DNA of 64,000 nucleotides from CAYYSY01 sp964474355. Its GTDB lineage: Bacteria; Myxococcota_A; UBA9160; UBA4427. Where the stretch lies: NCBI GenBank assembly GCA_964474355.1, contig CAYYSY010000312.1:1-64000 (forward strand), read 5' to 3'. Positions 44,112 to 53,085 of this stretch are shown here, piece by piece (within the stretch, counting starts at the first letter, position 1; the number at the start of each line of letters is the position of its first letter). The notes under the pieces are model-generated. The model was not told where the DNA came from and did not search any database. It saw only the letters and a list, made by a program, of their open reading frames with translations. The translations under genes and the position numbers were made by a program.

Positions 44112-45080
44112 TCAGGGCTCCTCGTCGGACGCCGCCGCGTCGAGGACCTTGCGCCGCTGCCAGCGGTATTCGTCCTCGGTGATTCGTCCGGCCGTGCGCG
44201 CATCCTCGAGATCCGCGAGGTCGCGCAGATCCGAGGGCGAGAGGCGCTGCAGCTGCTCGTTCGTGAGCGGCTCGAGCTCGGTCAGCTCCTCTTCGGGCTC
44301 GGCCATCAGCACGGTCGTGCCGCCCGCCCCCGCGGCCCCGGCGTCGACTGGCGCCGTGCGCGCCGCCGATGCGGCGGCGAACGTGCCGAAGACGTCCGAG
44401 CTCCACTCGACGGCCACGCCGGTCCTGCCCGACCGCCGTATGAAATCGTTCGTCACGACCCGGAACTTCTCCTGTGGGTCGTCGACGTGGGGCTTCGGCA
44501 GCCCGCCCTTGCGGTTCTCGTCGACCGGCCAGTCCGATCGCGACAGGTGGAAGACCAGGTCGTCCCCGTCCATGAATGCGACGAAGGACGTCAGGAACTT
44601 GCGATGGAAGATCCCCTTCTGTCGCTGCTTGCGCTGGGCACTGACGGCGATCCGCTGGCTCGAGTCGGCCCGGCGAAACGCCTCGGCCAGCCCCTGCGAG
44701 ACCGGCCCGAGGATCTCTGCCGGGATCGCTGGGCCGCGCACGGTGTTGGCCCGCACGCGCCGGTCGATCTGAAGGCTGCCCAGGATGATCTCGAGCCGCT
44801 CGACCGGGATGTCGGAGGGGTGGGCGTAGCCGTGATCGATCGCGCTGCCAAAGCGCTTCTTCTCGCTGAGCAGGTGCACGTCGAGGCCGTAGCGGTTGAT
44901 GATGCGGTCCTCGACCGTGCGGGTCGAACAGCCGACACCGCCGGTGAGGCCGAGGAGCACCACCAGGCAGGAGAGCAGCGCGAGTCGTCGCCTCCGCGGC
45001 GGCTGCGCGGGGCGTAGCGGTGCGGTGGGCGCTCGCGAGATGATCGGGCTCGGCCCGGAGGCGGGAGATCGTCGATGCAT
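44112..45080 (-). CDS. Probable lipoprotein/secreted protein with SHOCT-like C-terminus
   Basis: 322 aa. A basic N-terminus (PPRRRRLAL) and hydrophobic stretch end in LTGGVGC, an imperfect lipobox, so it may be lipidated. The middle (~50-230) is of unknown fold (ERLEIILGSLQIDRRVRANTV, FMDGDDLVFHLSRSDW). The last ~45 residues (DLADLEDARTAGRITEDEYRWQRRKVL) resemble a SHOCT short helical domain. I do not recognise the family. Confidence 0.6.
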   Translation of the reverse strand: MHRRSPASGPSPIISRAPTAPLRPAQPPRRRRLALLSCLVVLLGLTGGVGCSTRTVEDRIINRYGLDVHLLSEKKRFGSAIDHGYAHPSDIPVERLEIILGSLQIDRRVRANTVRGPAIPAEILGPVSQGLAEAFRRADSSQRIAVSAQRKQRQKGIFHRKFLTSFVAFMDGDDLVFHLSRSDWPVDENRKGGLPKPHVDDPQEKFRVVTNDFIRRSGRTGVAVEWSSDVFGTFAAASAARTAPVDAGAAGAGGTTVLMAEPEEELTELEPLTNEQLQRLSPSDLRDLADLEDARTAGRITEDEYRWQRRKVLDAAASDEEP

Positions 45081-45148
45081 GGCGCCGAGCTTAGCAGTCG
45101 CTCGCCGCGAGACGGTGCGAAGGGCGACTCCGCGGATGGGTCGGGCCC

Positions 45149-47029
45149 TCACGCGACGAGCGCCGCGACCACGCGATGCGTGACGAAGGCCGCCGCGTAC
45201 GCCAGCACCAGCAGATAGCTGAACGCGAACGCGGGCCAGCGCCACGAGTTCGTCTCGCGCGCCATGATCGCCAGTGTCGAGACGCACTGCAGCGCGAACA
45301 CGAAGAAGACGAGCAGCGAGGCGACCGTCGGCGCGTCGAAGACGTGCCGCCCCGTCCGCGGATCGACGTCGCTCCGAATCGCGGCGCGCAGCGAGCTCTC
45401 CTCGTCGGTGGCAGCGTAGATCTGCGCGAGGGTCGCGACGATCACCTCTCGCGCGGCGAGGCTCGCGACGAGGCCGACGCCGATCTTCCAGTCGAAGCCG
45501 AGCGGCGCGATCAGCGGCTCGATCGCGTGGCCGACGTGTCCGGCGATGCTGTGCTCCAGCGCATACGACGCGGCGTGGCTCTCGTCGAGATCGGCCGGCG
45601 GCTCGACGCGCGGGAACGTGAGAAGCACCCACAGCACCATCGAGGCCAGCAGGATGATCGTGCCCGCACGCTTGAGGAACGCCGACACGCTGTTCCAGAC
45701 CTGCATGACCCACAGCTTCGCGGTGGGGATGCGATACGAGGGCAGCTCCATCACGAAGGGCATGGCGTCGCTGCGTGCGATGGTGCGCTTCAGCACGGCG
45801 GCGACGATCATTGCGAAGACCGGCGCGACGAAATAGAGGGCGAAGAGCACGAGCCCCTGCAGGCCGAAGACCCCGAGCACGGTGCGCGAGGGTACGAACG
45901 CGCCGATCAGCAGCGCGTACACCGGCAGCCGTGCCGAGCACGTCATCAGCGGCGCGACCAGCATGGTCACGAGCCGGTCGCGGGGTGAGGGGATCGTCCG
46001 CGTCGCCATGATGCCGGGCACCGCGCACGCATACGAAGACAGCAGCGCCACGAACGCGCGCCCCTCGAGCCCGATGCGGCCCATCGCGCGATCGACCACG
46101 AACGCGGCGCGGGCCATGTAGCCGATGTCTTCGAGCAGGTAGAGCAGGCCGAACAGCAGCGTGATCTGCGGGACGAAGATCACGACCGAGCCGACACCGG
46201 CGATGAGCCCGTCGGCGACGAAGTCGCTGAGCAGGCCGGGTGGCAGGCCGCTCCGCGTTGCGGCCACCAGGGCGCCGACGCCGTCGTCGATCATGTCCAT
46301 GGCCGGGCTCGCCCACGCGAAGATCAGCTGGAAGAACGTCACCATGACGAGCGCAAAGAGCAGCGGGCCGATGAGCGGATGCAGCACCACGCGGTCGATC
46401 CGCTCGGTGAGCGTGTGCTCGCGAGGGCGCGACACCAGCACGTGGTCGAGGATCGAGCGGACCCAGGCCGCACGCTCTTCGGTGGTGTCGGGCGGCAGCA
46501 GCGGCGGCTTCGTCCAGGTGTCGGGCTCGGCAAGAAGCAGCTTCAGTCGATCGAGCCCGACGCCACGATGGCCGATGACTGGCAGCACCGGCACGCCGAG
46601 GGCCGCCTCGAGCCGCTCGAGGTCGATCTCGCCGCCGCGGGCCGCGAGCTCATCGAACATCGTGAGCACGAGGCAGGTCGGCTTCTCGCGCCGCAGCACC
46701 TGGCCGACGAGCAGCAGCGAGCGCTCGAGTGAGCACGCGTCGGCCACGACCACGAGGGCCTCCGGCACCTCGACGCCCTCGAGCTGTCCATCGAGCACCC
46801 GGGTCACGACCTCCTCGTCCGGGCTCAGCGGATCGAGGGAGTACGTGCCGGGGAGATCGATCACGCGCGCCGTGCGGGCGCCCAGCTGAACCCGGCCCTC
46901 CCGGCGCTCGACGGTCACGCCGGGATAGTTCCCGACCTTGGCCCGCAGACCGGTCAGCGCGTTGAAGAGGGTCGTCTTGCCGGCGTTCGGACTGCCGACG
47001 AGGCCCAGCGTGAGCGTCGCTTCGCTCAA
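45149..47029 (-). CDS. feoB: Ferrous iron transporter B
   Basis: 626 aa from TTG 47029 (GAGAGGG 8-10 nt upstream). The cytosolic G domain has G1 GSPNAGKT (12-19), G3 DLPGTYSL and a G-domain insert. The membrane part has two Gate domains (FVPQITLLFGLLYLLEDIGYMARAAFV...) and the Cys of SYACAVPGIMATR in the conserved pore segment. It imports Fe2+ through the inner membrane under GTPase control. At 626 residues it is compact compared with the 770-residue E. coli protein. feoA precedes it by 75 bp. Confidence 0.94.
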   Translation of the reverse strand: MSEATLTLGLVGSPNAGKTTLFNALTGLRAKVGNYPGVTVERREGRVQLGARTARVIDLPGTYSLDPLSPDEEVVTRVLDGQLEGVEVPEALVVVADACSLERSLLLVGQVLRREKPTCLVLTMFDELAARGGEIDLERLEAALGVPVLPVIGHRGVGLDRLKLLLAEPDTWTKPPLLPPDTTEERAAWVRSILDHVLVSRPREHTLTERIDRVVLHPLIGPLLFALVMVTFFQLIFAWASPAMDMIDDGVGALVAATRSGLPPGLLSDFVADGLIAGVGSVVIFVPQITLLFGLLYLLEDIGYMARAAFVVDRAMGRIGLEGRAFVALLSSYACAVPGIMATRTIPSPRDRLVTMLVAPLMTCSARLPVYALLIGAFVPSRTVLGVFGLQGLVLFALYFVAPVFAMIVAAVLKRTIARSDAMPFVMELPSYRIPTAKLWVMQVWNSVSAFLKRAGTIILLASMVLWVLLTFPRVEPPADLDESHAASYALEHSIAGHVGHAIEPLIAPLGFDWKIGVGLVASLAAREVIVATLAQIYAATDEESSLRAAIRSDVDPRTGRHVFDAPTVASLLVFFVFALQCVSTLAIMARETNSWRWPAFAFSYLLVLAYAAAFVTHRVVAALVA

Positions 47030-47104
47030 CCGATCACCCTCTCCAGTCGGGTCGCCGGGCCCCGGCCCGGGTCGAAGCGGCCGAGCCGCCCGTCGATGTG
47101 CGGG

Positions 47105-47416
47105 TCACGCGTCGCTCGGGCTCTGCTCGACGCGGCGGCGCACCCAGATGCTCGCGGCGTCGCCTCGGCGCAGGCAGAGCCGATAGCCGCGCAGCGCGTA
47201 CTCGGTGGGGTCGCCCAGCGGCGCTCGGCGAACGACGCGGATGATGGTGTCCGGCAGCAGGCCTAGATCGATGAGTCGGCGCCCCGCCGGCGCGCCCTCG
47301 TGGTCGACGTGGTCGACGACGACCTCGGCTCCGGGACGCGCGCGATCGAGGGGGAAGGCGTCACCGACCCCTTCGGCCACGCTCGCGGCCGCCGACTCAT
47401 TGAAATCCATTTTCAT
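47105..47416 (-). CDS. feoA: FeoA-domain protein
   Basis: 103 aa. An SH3-like FeoA fold is seen in AEVVVDHVDHEGAPAGRRLIDLGLLPDTIIRVVRRAPLGDPTEYALRGYRLCLRR. It has a longer N-terminus than E. coli FeoA and ends soon after the domain. It binds FeoB and is needed for Fe2+ uptake. The 115-bp upstream spacer holds no obvious Fur box. Confidence 0.9.
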   Translation of the reverse strand: MKMDFNESAAASVAEGVGDAFPLDRARPGAEVVVDHVDHEGAPAGRRLIDLGLLPDTIIRVVRRAPLGDPTEYALRGYRLCLRRGDAASIWVRRRVEQSPSDA

Positions 47417-47480
47417 GATCGCGAAACCGTAGCGTTGATGGGCACTTGCGCTAGGTCTCGCGACGCGATTCTTGATTGGC

Positions 47481-47490
47481 GAACGCGTTC
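47481..47490. promoter_or_regulatory. GAACGCGTTC palindrome upstream of feoA
   Basis: A perfect 10-bp palindrome 65 bp before the feoA start, where an operator could lie. It does not resemble the Fur consensus, and no feoC is present. Confidence 0.25.
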
Positions 47491-47531
47491 TCTAAGCGTT
47501 GGGAGCCGGTCTCGGGGTCCCGATCGCCGTC

Positions 47532-48545
47532 TCAGCGATCGTCGTCCTGCTCGCTCCGGAGCTGCCGGTTCATCAGCATCGTGCCCGCCCGCGCCGGCGT
47601 GACCTCGCCGTCGATCACCCGCCGGACCAGCTCGCAGATCGGCAGCTCGACGCCGATGCGATCCGCCAACCGGCAGGCGGCCTGGGTCGTGCGCACGCCC
47701 TCGGCCACCTCGCCCAGGTCGCGGATGATCTCGTCGAGCTTCTGCCCGCGGCCGAGCGCGAGGCCCACCCGCCGGTTGCGCGACAGGTCACCGGTGCAGG
47801 TCAGCACGAGGTCGCCCATGCCCGAGAGTCCGTGCAGGGTGCTCCGGTCGGCGCCGAGCTTGTCGGCGAGGCGCGCGATCTCGGCGAGGCCGCGCGTCAT
47901 GAGCGCGGCGCGGGTATTGAGCGCGCCGTCCATGCCGTCGCTCATGCCGACCGCAATGGCGATCACGTTCTTGAGCGCGCCGCCGATCTCGACGCCCATC
48001 ACGTCGCTGCTCGAGTAGCAGCGGAACCAGGGGCACGAGAGGTTCGCTTGAACAGCGATCGCGAACGTCTCCTCGCGGCAGGCGACGGTGACGACGGTCG
48101 CGCGCTGCTCGGCGACCTCGCGGGCGAACGAGGGGCCCGACAGCACGACGATGCGCGGGTGATGGGCCTCGGGCAGCACGTCCTCGAGCACCTGGTGCAT
48201 GGTCATGCCCGTGTCGTACTCGATGCCCTTCACCGTCGAGACCAGGATCGCGTCGGTCCCGATGAACGGCGCAGCCCGCGTCATCACCTCGCGGAGGCTC
48301 TGACTGGGCACCGCGATGATCACCATCTCCGCGCCCTCGAGCGCCCGCTCGAGTGAGGACGTCGCCTCGATCGATGCCGGCAGCTCGAAGCCGGTCAGGT
48401 ACTTCGGATTGCGGTGATGGGTGTCGATGTGCGCGGCGGCCTTCTCCGACCGCGCCCAGAGACGCACCGGATTCTCTCGCGCACACAGGATCGCGAGGCA
48501 CGTGCCGAAGCTGCCGGCACCGAGGACCGTGGTGGGGACGTTCAT
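47532..48545 (-). CDS. gpsA: NAD(P)+-dependent glycerol-3-phosphate dehydrogenase
   Basis: 337 aa from ATG 48545. The Rossmann motif GAGSFG (9-14), STVKGIE, LSGPSFAREV, the catalytic Lys in GGALKNVIAIAVG and GLSGMGDLVLTCTGDLSRN identify GpsA. It makes sn-glycerol 3-phosphate from DHAP for phospholipid synthesis in the cytoplasm. The upstream region contains an 80-bp duplication. Confidence 0.95.
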   Translation of the reverse strand: MNVPTTVLGAGSFGTCLAILCARENPVRLWARSEKAAAHIDTHHRNPKYLTGFELPASIEATSSLERALEGAEMVIIAVPSQSLREVMTRAAPFIGTDAILVSTVKGIEYDTGMTMHQVLEDVLPEAHHPRIVVLSGPSFAREVAEQRATVVTVACREETFAIAVQANLSCPWFRCYSSSDVMGVEIGGALKNVIAIAVGMSDGMDGALNTRAALMTRGLAEIARLADKLGADRSTLHGLSGMGDLVLTCTGDLSRNRRVGLALGRGQKLDEIIRDLGEVAEGVRTTQAACRLADRIGVELPICELVRRVIDGEVTPARAGTMLMNRQLRSEQDDDR

Positions 48546-48558
48546 GTCTGCCGAGATA

Positions 48559-48692
48559 CCACACATCGGGCGCCCTGCGGCGTGTGATCTCGTTGACGCT
48601 GCGGGGGGCCCACGCCCCGCGATGCATGATCTGATCCACACATCGGCGGTCTCCGCCCAGCGTGTGATCTCGTTGACGCTGCGGGGGGCCCT
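48559..48692. repeat. Tandem ~80-bp duplication upstream of gpsA
   Basis: CGTGTGATCTCGTTGACGCTGCGGGGGGCC (30 bp; only the period is needed to locate it) is exact at 48581-48610 and 48661-48690, period 80. CCACACATCGG repeats at 48559-48569 and 48636-48646, period 77. The intervening part has diverged by indels. The array fills the spacer between gpsA (minus) and the nuo-like operon (plus), so it probably contains both promoters. Each copy holds GTTGACG, a -35-like hexamer on the plus strand. Confidence 0.8.
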
Positions 48693-48877
48693 GGCTACGT
48701 TCGTGGGCGACGGCTCGCCGAGATCGCCGGCGTCGTCGCCCCCCTGAGCACCCCCCGGACCGAGCGTTCCGCATGCCGACCGTCGAACCCGACGGAGCCG
48801 GCGTCGTGCATGCGGTGACCGGAACGCCGGCCCAACGGGTCGAGCGGACGACCGGCCGACCTCGAGGAGGCGGGTGC

Positions 48878-49216
48878 ATGGGCGAGTACGCTGCGCTGCT
48901 GACACTGACCTCGGTCGGCGCACTCGTCGCCGGTCTCCTCGTGCTCTTCCACGTTCGCGTGAAGCCGCGCCGGCGCCGACGCGATGCATCGGGCGACCCG
49001 CCCGTCGACGTGCTCGCCGCCCTCGGCCGGTTCCAGACCTACGCCGCGCTCTTCGTCGCGTTCGGTGGGCTGGCCCTGCTGCTCGCCGCATGGGCCGCGC
49101 GGGTCGATGCTCTCGGCCGCGCCGGCCTCGGCATCGCGGCCCTCGTGACTGCCCCGCTGCTGGTCGGCTTCGCCCACTTGATCGCGCAGGGCGGCCTGGG
49201 GGACGACGACTCGTGA
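48878..49216 (+). CDS. NuoA-like subunit of an orphan Complex I membrane module
   Basis: 112 aa from ATG 48878 (AGGAGG 8 nt upstream). Three transmembrane helices (~7-27, 53-72, 80-102) and an Arg-rich cytoplasmic loop match the NuoA layout. The family's ALLFVIFDVE in helix 2 is here ALFVAFGGL: the conserved Asp and Glu (E. coli D79/E81) are Gly63 and Leu65. The YECG loop motif is also missing. The assignment rests mostly on gene order A-H-J-K-L-M-N, since similarity alone is weak. The stop overlaps the next GTG. Confidence 0.6.
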   Translation: MGEYAALLTLTSVGALVAGLLVLFHVRVKPRRRRRDASGDPPVDVLAALGRFQTYAALFVAFGGLALLLAAWAARVDALGRAGLGIAALVTAPLLVGFAHLIAQGGLGDDDS

Positions 49217-50178
49217 GCACCGACGCCAGCGCATCCACCTCACTCCGACCGCCGCCCTGGCTCGATCGGATCGGACCCGCGTGGTGCGTCGTCGTCGCGG
49301 TCGCGAGCGTCGGCGTGATCCCGATGGGCTCGACCTATCTCGCGGGTGATCGGGCGATCTCGCTCGTCATCGCGGACCTCGATGGCTCTGCGCTGGTGCC
49401 CGCCGCGTTGGTCTGTCTGTCGGCGCTGGGCTTCGCCGCGATGGGCTGGTCGGTCCGCGACGCGGGCGCACGCCGGGCATGCCTCGGTGCTGGCGCGCAG
49501 ACGCTCTCGTACGGCGTCGCCTTCGCGCTCGCCGTGCTGCCGCTGGCCCTCGTGCAGGGCTCGCTCGACCTCGTCGAGATCGTCGCGGGGCAGGACGCGA
49601 CGTTCACGTTGGGCGACGTCGCCGTGGTGCACGCGCTGCCCGTCCGTGAAGCCTGGCCCGCGTGGCCGAGCCTCCCGGCCTGGGGCCTGCTGCTGAACCC
49701 GCTCGCGGTCGTGCTCGTCACGATCTGCGGGCTCGGCGCGATGCGCCTGCCGCCCTTCGACGGTGTGGCGGCGGAGGCCGAGGCGCGCACCGCCCTGAAC
49801 GCCGAGGGCAGCGGACTGCGTCTCGGCAACGCAGTGATCGCCGACTTCGTCAACACGCTCGTGCTGGCGGGCCTGGTCGTCACGTTCGGGCTCGGTGGCT
49901 GGGCGATCCCCTGGCTCGCCGAGTCGGAGCTGCTCTCCGCGCTCGTGCGCGGCTACGGGCCGGGGCTCGGTACACTGCTCGGTGCCGGACTGCACGCAGG
50001 CAGCTTCGCACTCAAGCTCCTGCTCGTCTTCGTGCTGCTCCGCGCGGTCGGCCGCCGTTTCTCGCCCTTGTCCGAGTCGCGGATGAGCTTCCTCTGCTTC
50101 CGCCTCTTCGTGCCCCTCGCGATCGTCAACGTCTTCGTCACCGGCTACTGGCTGGTCGCGAGGCCGGGGCTCTCATGA
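49213..50178 (+). CDS. NuoH-like subunit, lacking the N-terminal helix and quinone loop
   Basis: 321 aa from GTG 49213. Recognisable NuoH stretches: VIADLDGSAL (~52-61, family VADLNxGLL), AQTLSYGVAFALAVL (~95-109), LPPFD (179-183, family ETNRPPFD) and AEAEARTALNAEGSG (family EAESELVAGYHTEYSG). The usual first ~65 residues with TM1 and the ERR...RPGPNR loop that builds the quinone chamber are absent. About eight helices remain. In Complex I this subunit couples quinone reduction to pumping; here that coupling surface is largely missing. Confidence 0.8.
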   Translation: MSTDASASTSLRPPPWLDRIGPAWCVVVAVASVGVIPMGSTYLAGDRAISLVIADLDGSALVPAALVCLSALGFAAMGWSVRDAGARRACLGAGAQTLSYGVAFALAVLPLALVQGSLDLVEIVAGQDATFTLGDVAVVHALPVREAWPAWPSLPAWGLLLNPLAVVLVTICGLGAMRLPPFDGVAAEAEARTALNAEGSGLRLGNAVIADFVNTLVLAGLVVTFGLGGWAIPWLAESELLSALVRGYGPGLGTLLGAGLHAGSFALKLLLVFVLLRAVGRRFSPLSESRMSFLCFRLFVPLAIVNVFVTGYWLVARPGLS

Positions 50179-50705
50179 CCGCAGCGACCACCACCTTCCA
50201 CCTGCTCGCCGCGGCCACCCTGCTCGGCGCCCTCGTGCTGATCTTCGGCGCACGGTCGACGGTGGGGGCCGCCCTCGGCGCGGTGGGCTCGTCCATTGCG
50301 GTGGCCGGGCTCTTCGCGTTGCTCTCGGCGCCCTTCCTCGCGATTGCGCAGCTGCTGCTCGTCGTCGGTGCCGGGCTCGTGGGCCTGCTCTTCGTGGTGC
50401 TGCTCGTCGATCTCGACTCGGAGCGCCTGCCCGCGCGCTCGGTGCGGCGACGTGTGGTGAATGGTCTGGGGGTCATCGCTGCGGCCTCGCTCGCGGGCAT
50501 CGTCGTGCTCACGCTCGAGAGCACCGATCGGCCGGATCTGCCCGTCGATGCGGCGGTCGGTGGTCTCTTCTCGCTCGGTGAGACGCTCTACCGCGAGTTC
50601 GCGGCCCCGCTCGTCGGCCTGTCGCTCGTACTGCTGACCGGGCTCGTCGCGAGCCGCGTGCTGGCCGGTGTCGACGCCGGTGACACCCACGAGGGAGAGC
50701 GCTGA
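50175..50705 (+). CDS. NuoJ-like subunit
   Basis: 176 aa, five transmembrane helices, ATGA overlap with the previous gene. The helix-3 motif is LLLVVGAGLVGLLFVVLL, where Complex I has VYxGAIMVLFLFVVML. The Tyr (E. coli Y59 region) is Val, but the Gly-Ala pi-bulge is kept. The C-terminal helix and short charged tail are normal. Placed by synteny with NuoK, which follows at TGATG. Confidence 0.75.
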   Translation: MTAATTTFHLLAAATLLGALVLIFGARSTVGAALGAVGSSIAVAGLFALLSAPFLAIAQLLLVVGAGLVGLLFVVLLVDLDSERLPARSVRRRVVNGLGVIAAASLAGIVVLTLESTDRPDLPVDAAVGGLFSLGETLYREFAAPLVGLSLVLLTGLVASRVLAGVDAGDTHEGER

Positions 50706-51043
50706 TGGTCTCCGTCGATCAGGTCGTCGGGCTCGCCATCGCCCTCTTCGCCATCGGGCTCGTGGGTGCGATCCGCCGCCGTCACGTCGTGGTCGTGCTC
50801 TTCGCCCTGCAGCTCGTGACGATCGCTGCCGCGCTCGCGTTCGTCGGCTTCAATCGCATGTGGGCGGGGCGCGCCCTCGCCGCGGGTGATGCGGCGGGGC
50901 TCGAAGGGCAGGCCTTCGCCTTCGTCGTGCTCGTGGTCGGGGTCGTGCAGCTGCTCGTGGGGATCGGGCTCGCCCTCGCCGTCCTGCGCCGCCGCGGCTC
51001 GGCCGACGTGGATGACGTGAACCTGCTCGGGAGCTCGAGATGA
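50705..51043 (+). CDS. NuoK-like subunit with both membrane glutamates replaced by glutamine
   Basis: 112 aa, three helices; aligns well to NuoK (GLAIALFAIGLVGAIRRRHVVVV; ALAFVGFN; C-terminal LRRRGSADVDDVNLL). Position 36, Glu in Complex I (GLEIMxNA), is Gln36 (ALQLVTIA). The helix-3 Glu72 (AAAEAxIGLA) corresponds to Gln82 (VVQLLVGIGLA). Codons are CAG in both. These two Glu are essential for proton pumping by E. coli Complex I, so this copy should not conduct protons the same way. Confidence 0.85.
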   Translation: MVSVDQVVGLAIALFAIGLVGAIRRRHVVVVLFALQLVTIAAALAFVGFNRMWAGRALAAGDAAGLEGQAFAFVVLVVGVVQLLVGIGLALAVLRRRGSADVDDVNLLGSSR

Positions 51044-53085
51044 GCCCGACCGAGACGGCCGCGCTGGCGTGGATCCCCGCTGCGCCCCTCTTCGTGGCGC
51101 TGGCATTCGGTCTCGCAAGCGGGCTGCTGCGGCGCAACCTCTCCGATCGAAACGTCGCCGCCATCACGTCCGCTGGCTTCGCCGTGTCCGCGCTGCTGAG
51201 CGTGATCTTCTTCGCGAGGCTCGTCGGCGGCGGGCTCGTCACGCCGATCGTCGAGCGCTCGGGCAGCTGGTTCGGGCTCGGCGTCGGCGCGGAGGCCCTC
51301 GACGTGGCCTTCGTGCTCCGGCTCGATCCGCTCTCGTCGTTGCTCTGTGTGCTGGCGAGCTTCATCGGGCTCGCGATCCAGCTGCACGCCGGCGTCCACA
51401 TGTCGCGCAGCGATCACGAGGACGGTGGGCTGCAGCGATTCTGCGCGCACTCGAGCGCGCTGCTCGCGTCGGTGCTGCTCTTCGTGCTGGCGGACGACAT
51501 GGTGCTCGCGTTCGCCGCCTGGGTGTCGTGTGGGCTCTTCACGCGGCTGCTCGTCGGCTTCTGGTACAGCGAGGCCGATCGCACCGCGGCGTTGCAGAAG
51601 GTCTCGCTCAGGCAGCGTGCGGGCGACGCGTTCTTCCTCGCTGGTCTGCTCAGCGTCTTCTGGCAGCTCGTCGACGGTGGCGGCGCTGATCTCTCGTGGT
51701 CGAGCCTGCGCGCGGCGAGTGACACGCTGCTCGCCTCATCACCAGAGGCGGGCGACGGCGAGGCGGCGGCGGTGTGGACGCCCGCGGTCTTCACGGGTCT
51801 GCTCTTCGTGCTCGCTGCCGCGTCGCGCCTCTTCGTGCTCCCGTTCATGTTCGGTCTGCGCGCTGCGTCGGTGGCGCCTTCGCCCGCGTCGGCGCTGATC
51901 CAGTCGGTGGCCATGCCCTGCACCGGCATCCTGCTGCTGGTGCGTGTCTCGTTCCTCATCGAGGCGGTGCCGCTGCTCGAGACGACGCTCTGCTGGGTCG
52001 CGGGCCTGGGCGCCCTGATCTTCGTGCTCGCTTCGCTCACCGAGGACGACGGGCGTCAGATCCTCACGTGGTCGACCGCGAGCCAGCTCTCGATCGCGGC
52101 GCTGGCCGTCGGGCTCGGCGCCTACGACGTCGCGCTCTTCTTCGTCGTGGCGCATGCGTGCGCCAAGGCGCTGCTGATTCTCGGCGTCGCCACCGCGAGC
52201 AAGGCGCGGGGGCACGAGCACGATCGCAAGAAGCTCCAGCCGCTCGGCCTCGCCATGGTCTGGCCCCAGGCCTTCATGCTGATCGGGGGGCTCACGCTGG
52301 CCGGTCTGCCACCGACGATCGCGTTCTTCTCGATCGAGCAGGTGCTCGACGCCGCCGACCGCGCCGAGGCGCTGCCGGGCCATCTCGTGCTCTGCGGCGT
52401 CGTGCTGGTGACCGTCTTCTTCACCGCGCTGTCGATGATCCGTCTCTACTACATCGTGTTCCCGGTGCGCTCGTCCTTCGATCCCGCGCGCCGCCGCCTG
52501 CAGTGGGAGCCGCATGGCCCCTCGCTCTGGAGCCTCGGCGCGCTCGCCGTGCTCTGCGTGTTCGGGGGCGTCATCGGCGTGTCGCAGATCTTCGGCGACC
52601 CGTTCGAGATCGAGCAGATGAACAGCCTCTCGGCCTTCTTCGAGCCGGTGCTGCCCGACGCGCATCCGCCACGCACCGAGCCCGGGCGGCAGACGATGTG
52701 GATCGCGCTGCAGGTGCTCGCCATGGCTGCCGGCAGCGTCGCCGGCCGTGCGCTCTTCCGCGGGCGCGCGGAGCCGATCCTCGATCTCCGCAATCGACTG
52801 CGCGGCCCCGCGCGCCGCGTCGTGCAGGCGTTCGATCCCGACAACGTGTTCGGCTGGCTGGTCATCGCGCCGAGCTCGGCCGTGGCGCGGGGGCTCGCGC
52901 GCGGGCCTTTCGGTGAGCGGCTCCTCGTGTGGCTGCTCGACACCGCGCCCTCCGGCCTGGCGATGTGGCTCGGCGGTCTGCTCGACCGCCACGGTCAGTC
53001 GGGGCAGACGCAGGGTGTGCTGGCGTCGATGCTCGTGGGCGCCGTGTTGATCGTGCTCGGCCTCACGCTCGGCGGGGTGCTCTGA
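51040..53085 (+). CDS. NuoL-like antiporter-type subunit, degenerate channel residues
   Basis: 681 aa with about 16 helices and the C-terminal amphipathic extension and anchor helix of NuoL. The TM5 Glu (WELVG) is Val162 (WVSCG). The TM7 Lys (GKSAQFPLH) aligns with Arg263 (ASRLFVLPF). The following [20 protein letters not shown] motif is FGLRAASVAPSPASALIQS, losing the His, Asp and Glu. Lys376 in HACAKALLIL (TM12) is kept. The fold is therefore preserved while the proton path is broken. ATGA-coupled to nuoK. Confidence 0.88.
   Translation: MSPTETAALAWIPAAPLFVALAFGLASGLLRRNLSDRNVAAITSAGFAVSALLSVIFFARLVGGGLVTPIVERSGSWFGLGVGAEALDVAFVLRLDPLSSLLCVLASFIGLAIQLHAGVHMSRSDHEDGGLQRFCAHSSALLASVLLFVLADDMVLAFAAWVSCGLFTRLLVGFWYSEADRTAALQKVSLRQRAGDAFFLAGLLSVFWQLVDGGGADLSWSSLRAASDTLLASSPEAGDGEAAAVWTPAVFTGLLFVLAAASRLFVLPFMFGLRAASVAPSPASALIQSVAMPCTGILLLVRVSFLIEAVPLLETTLCWVAGLGALIFVLASLTEDDGRQILTWSTASQLSIAALAVGLGAYDVALFFVVAHACAKALLILGVATASKARGHEHDRKKLQPLGLAMVWPQAFMLIGGLTLAGLPPTIAFFSIEQVLDAADRAEALPGHLVLCGVVLVTVFFTALSMIRLYYIVFPVRSSFDPARRRLQWEPHGPSLWSLGALAVLCVFGGVIGVSQIFGDPFEIEQMNSLSAFFEPVLPDAHPPRTEPGRQTMWIALQVLAMAAGSVAGRALFRGRAEPILDLRNRLRGPARRVVQAFDPDNVFGWLVIAPSSAVARGLARGPFGERLLVWLLDTAPSGLAMWLGGLLDRHGQSGQTQGVLASMLVGAVLIVLGLTLGGVL

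Noticed and set aside
47417..47531. Fur box upstream of feoA
   Set aside because: No match to the GATAATGATAATCATTATC-type consensus; only a short GAACGCGTTC palindrome.
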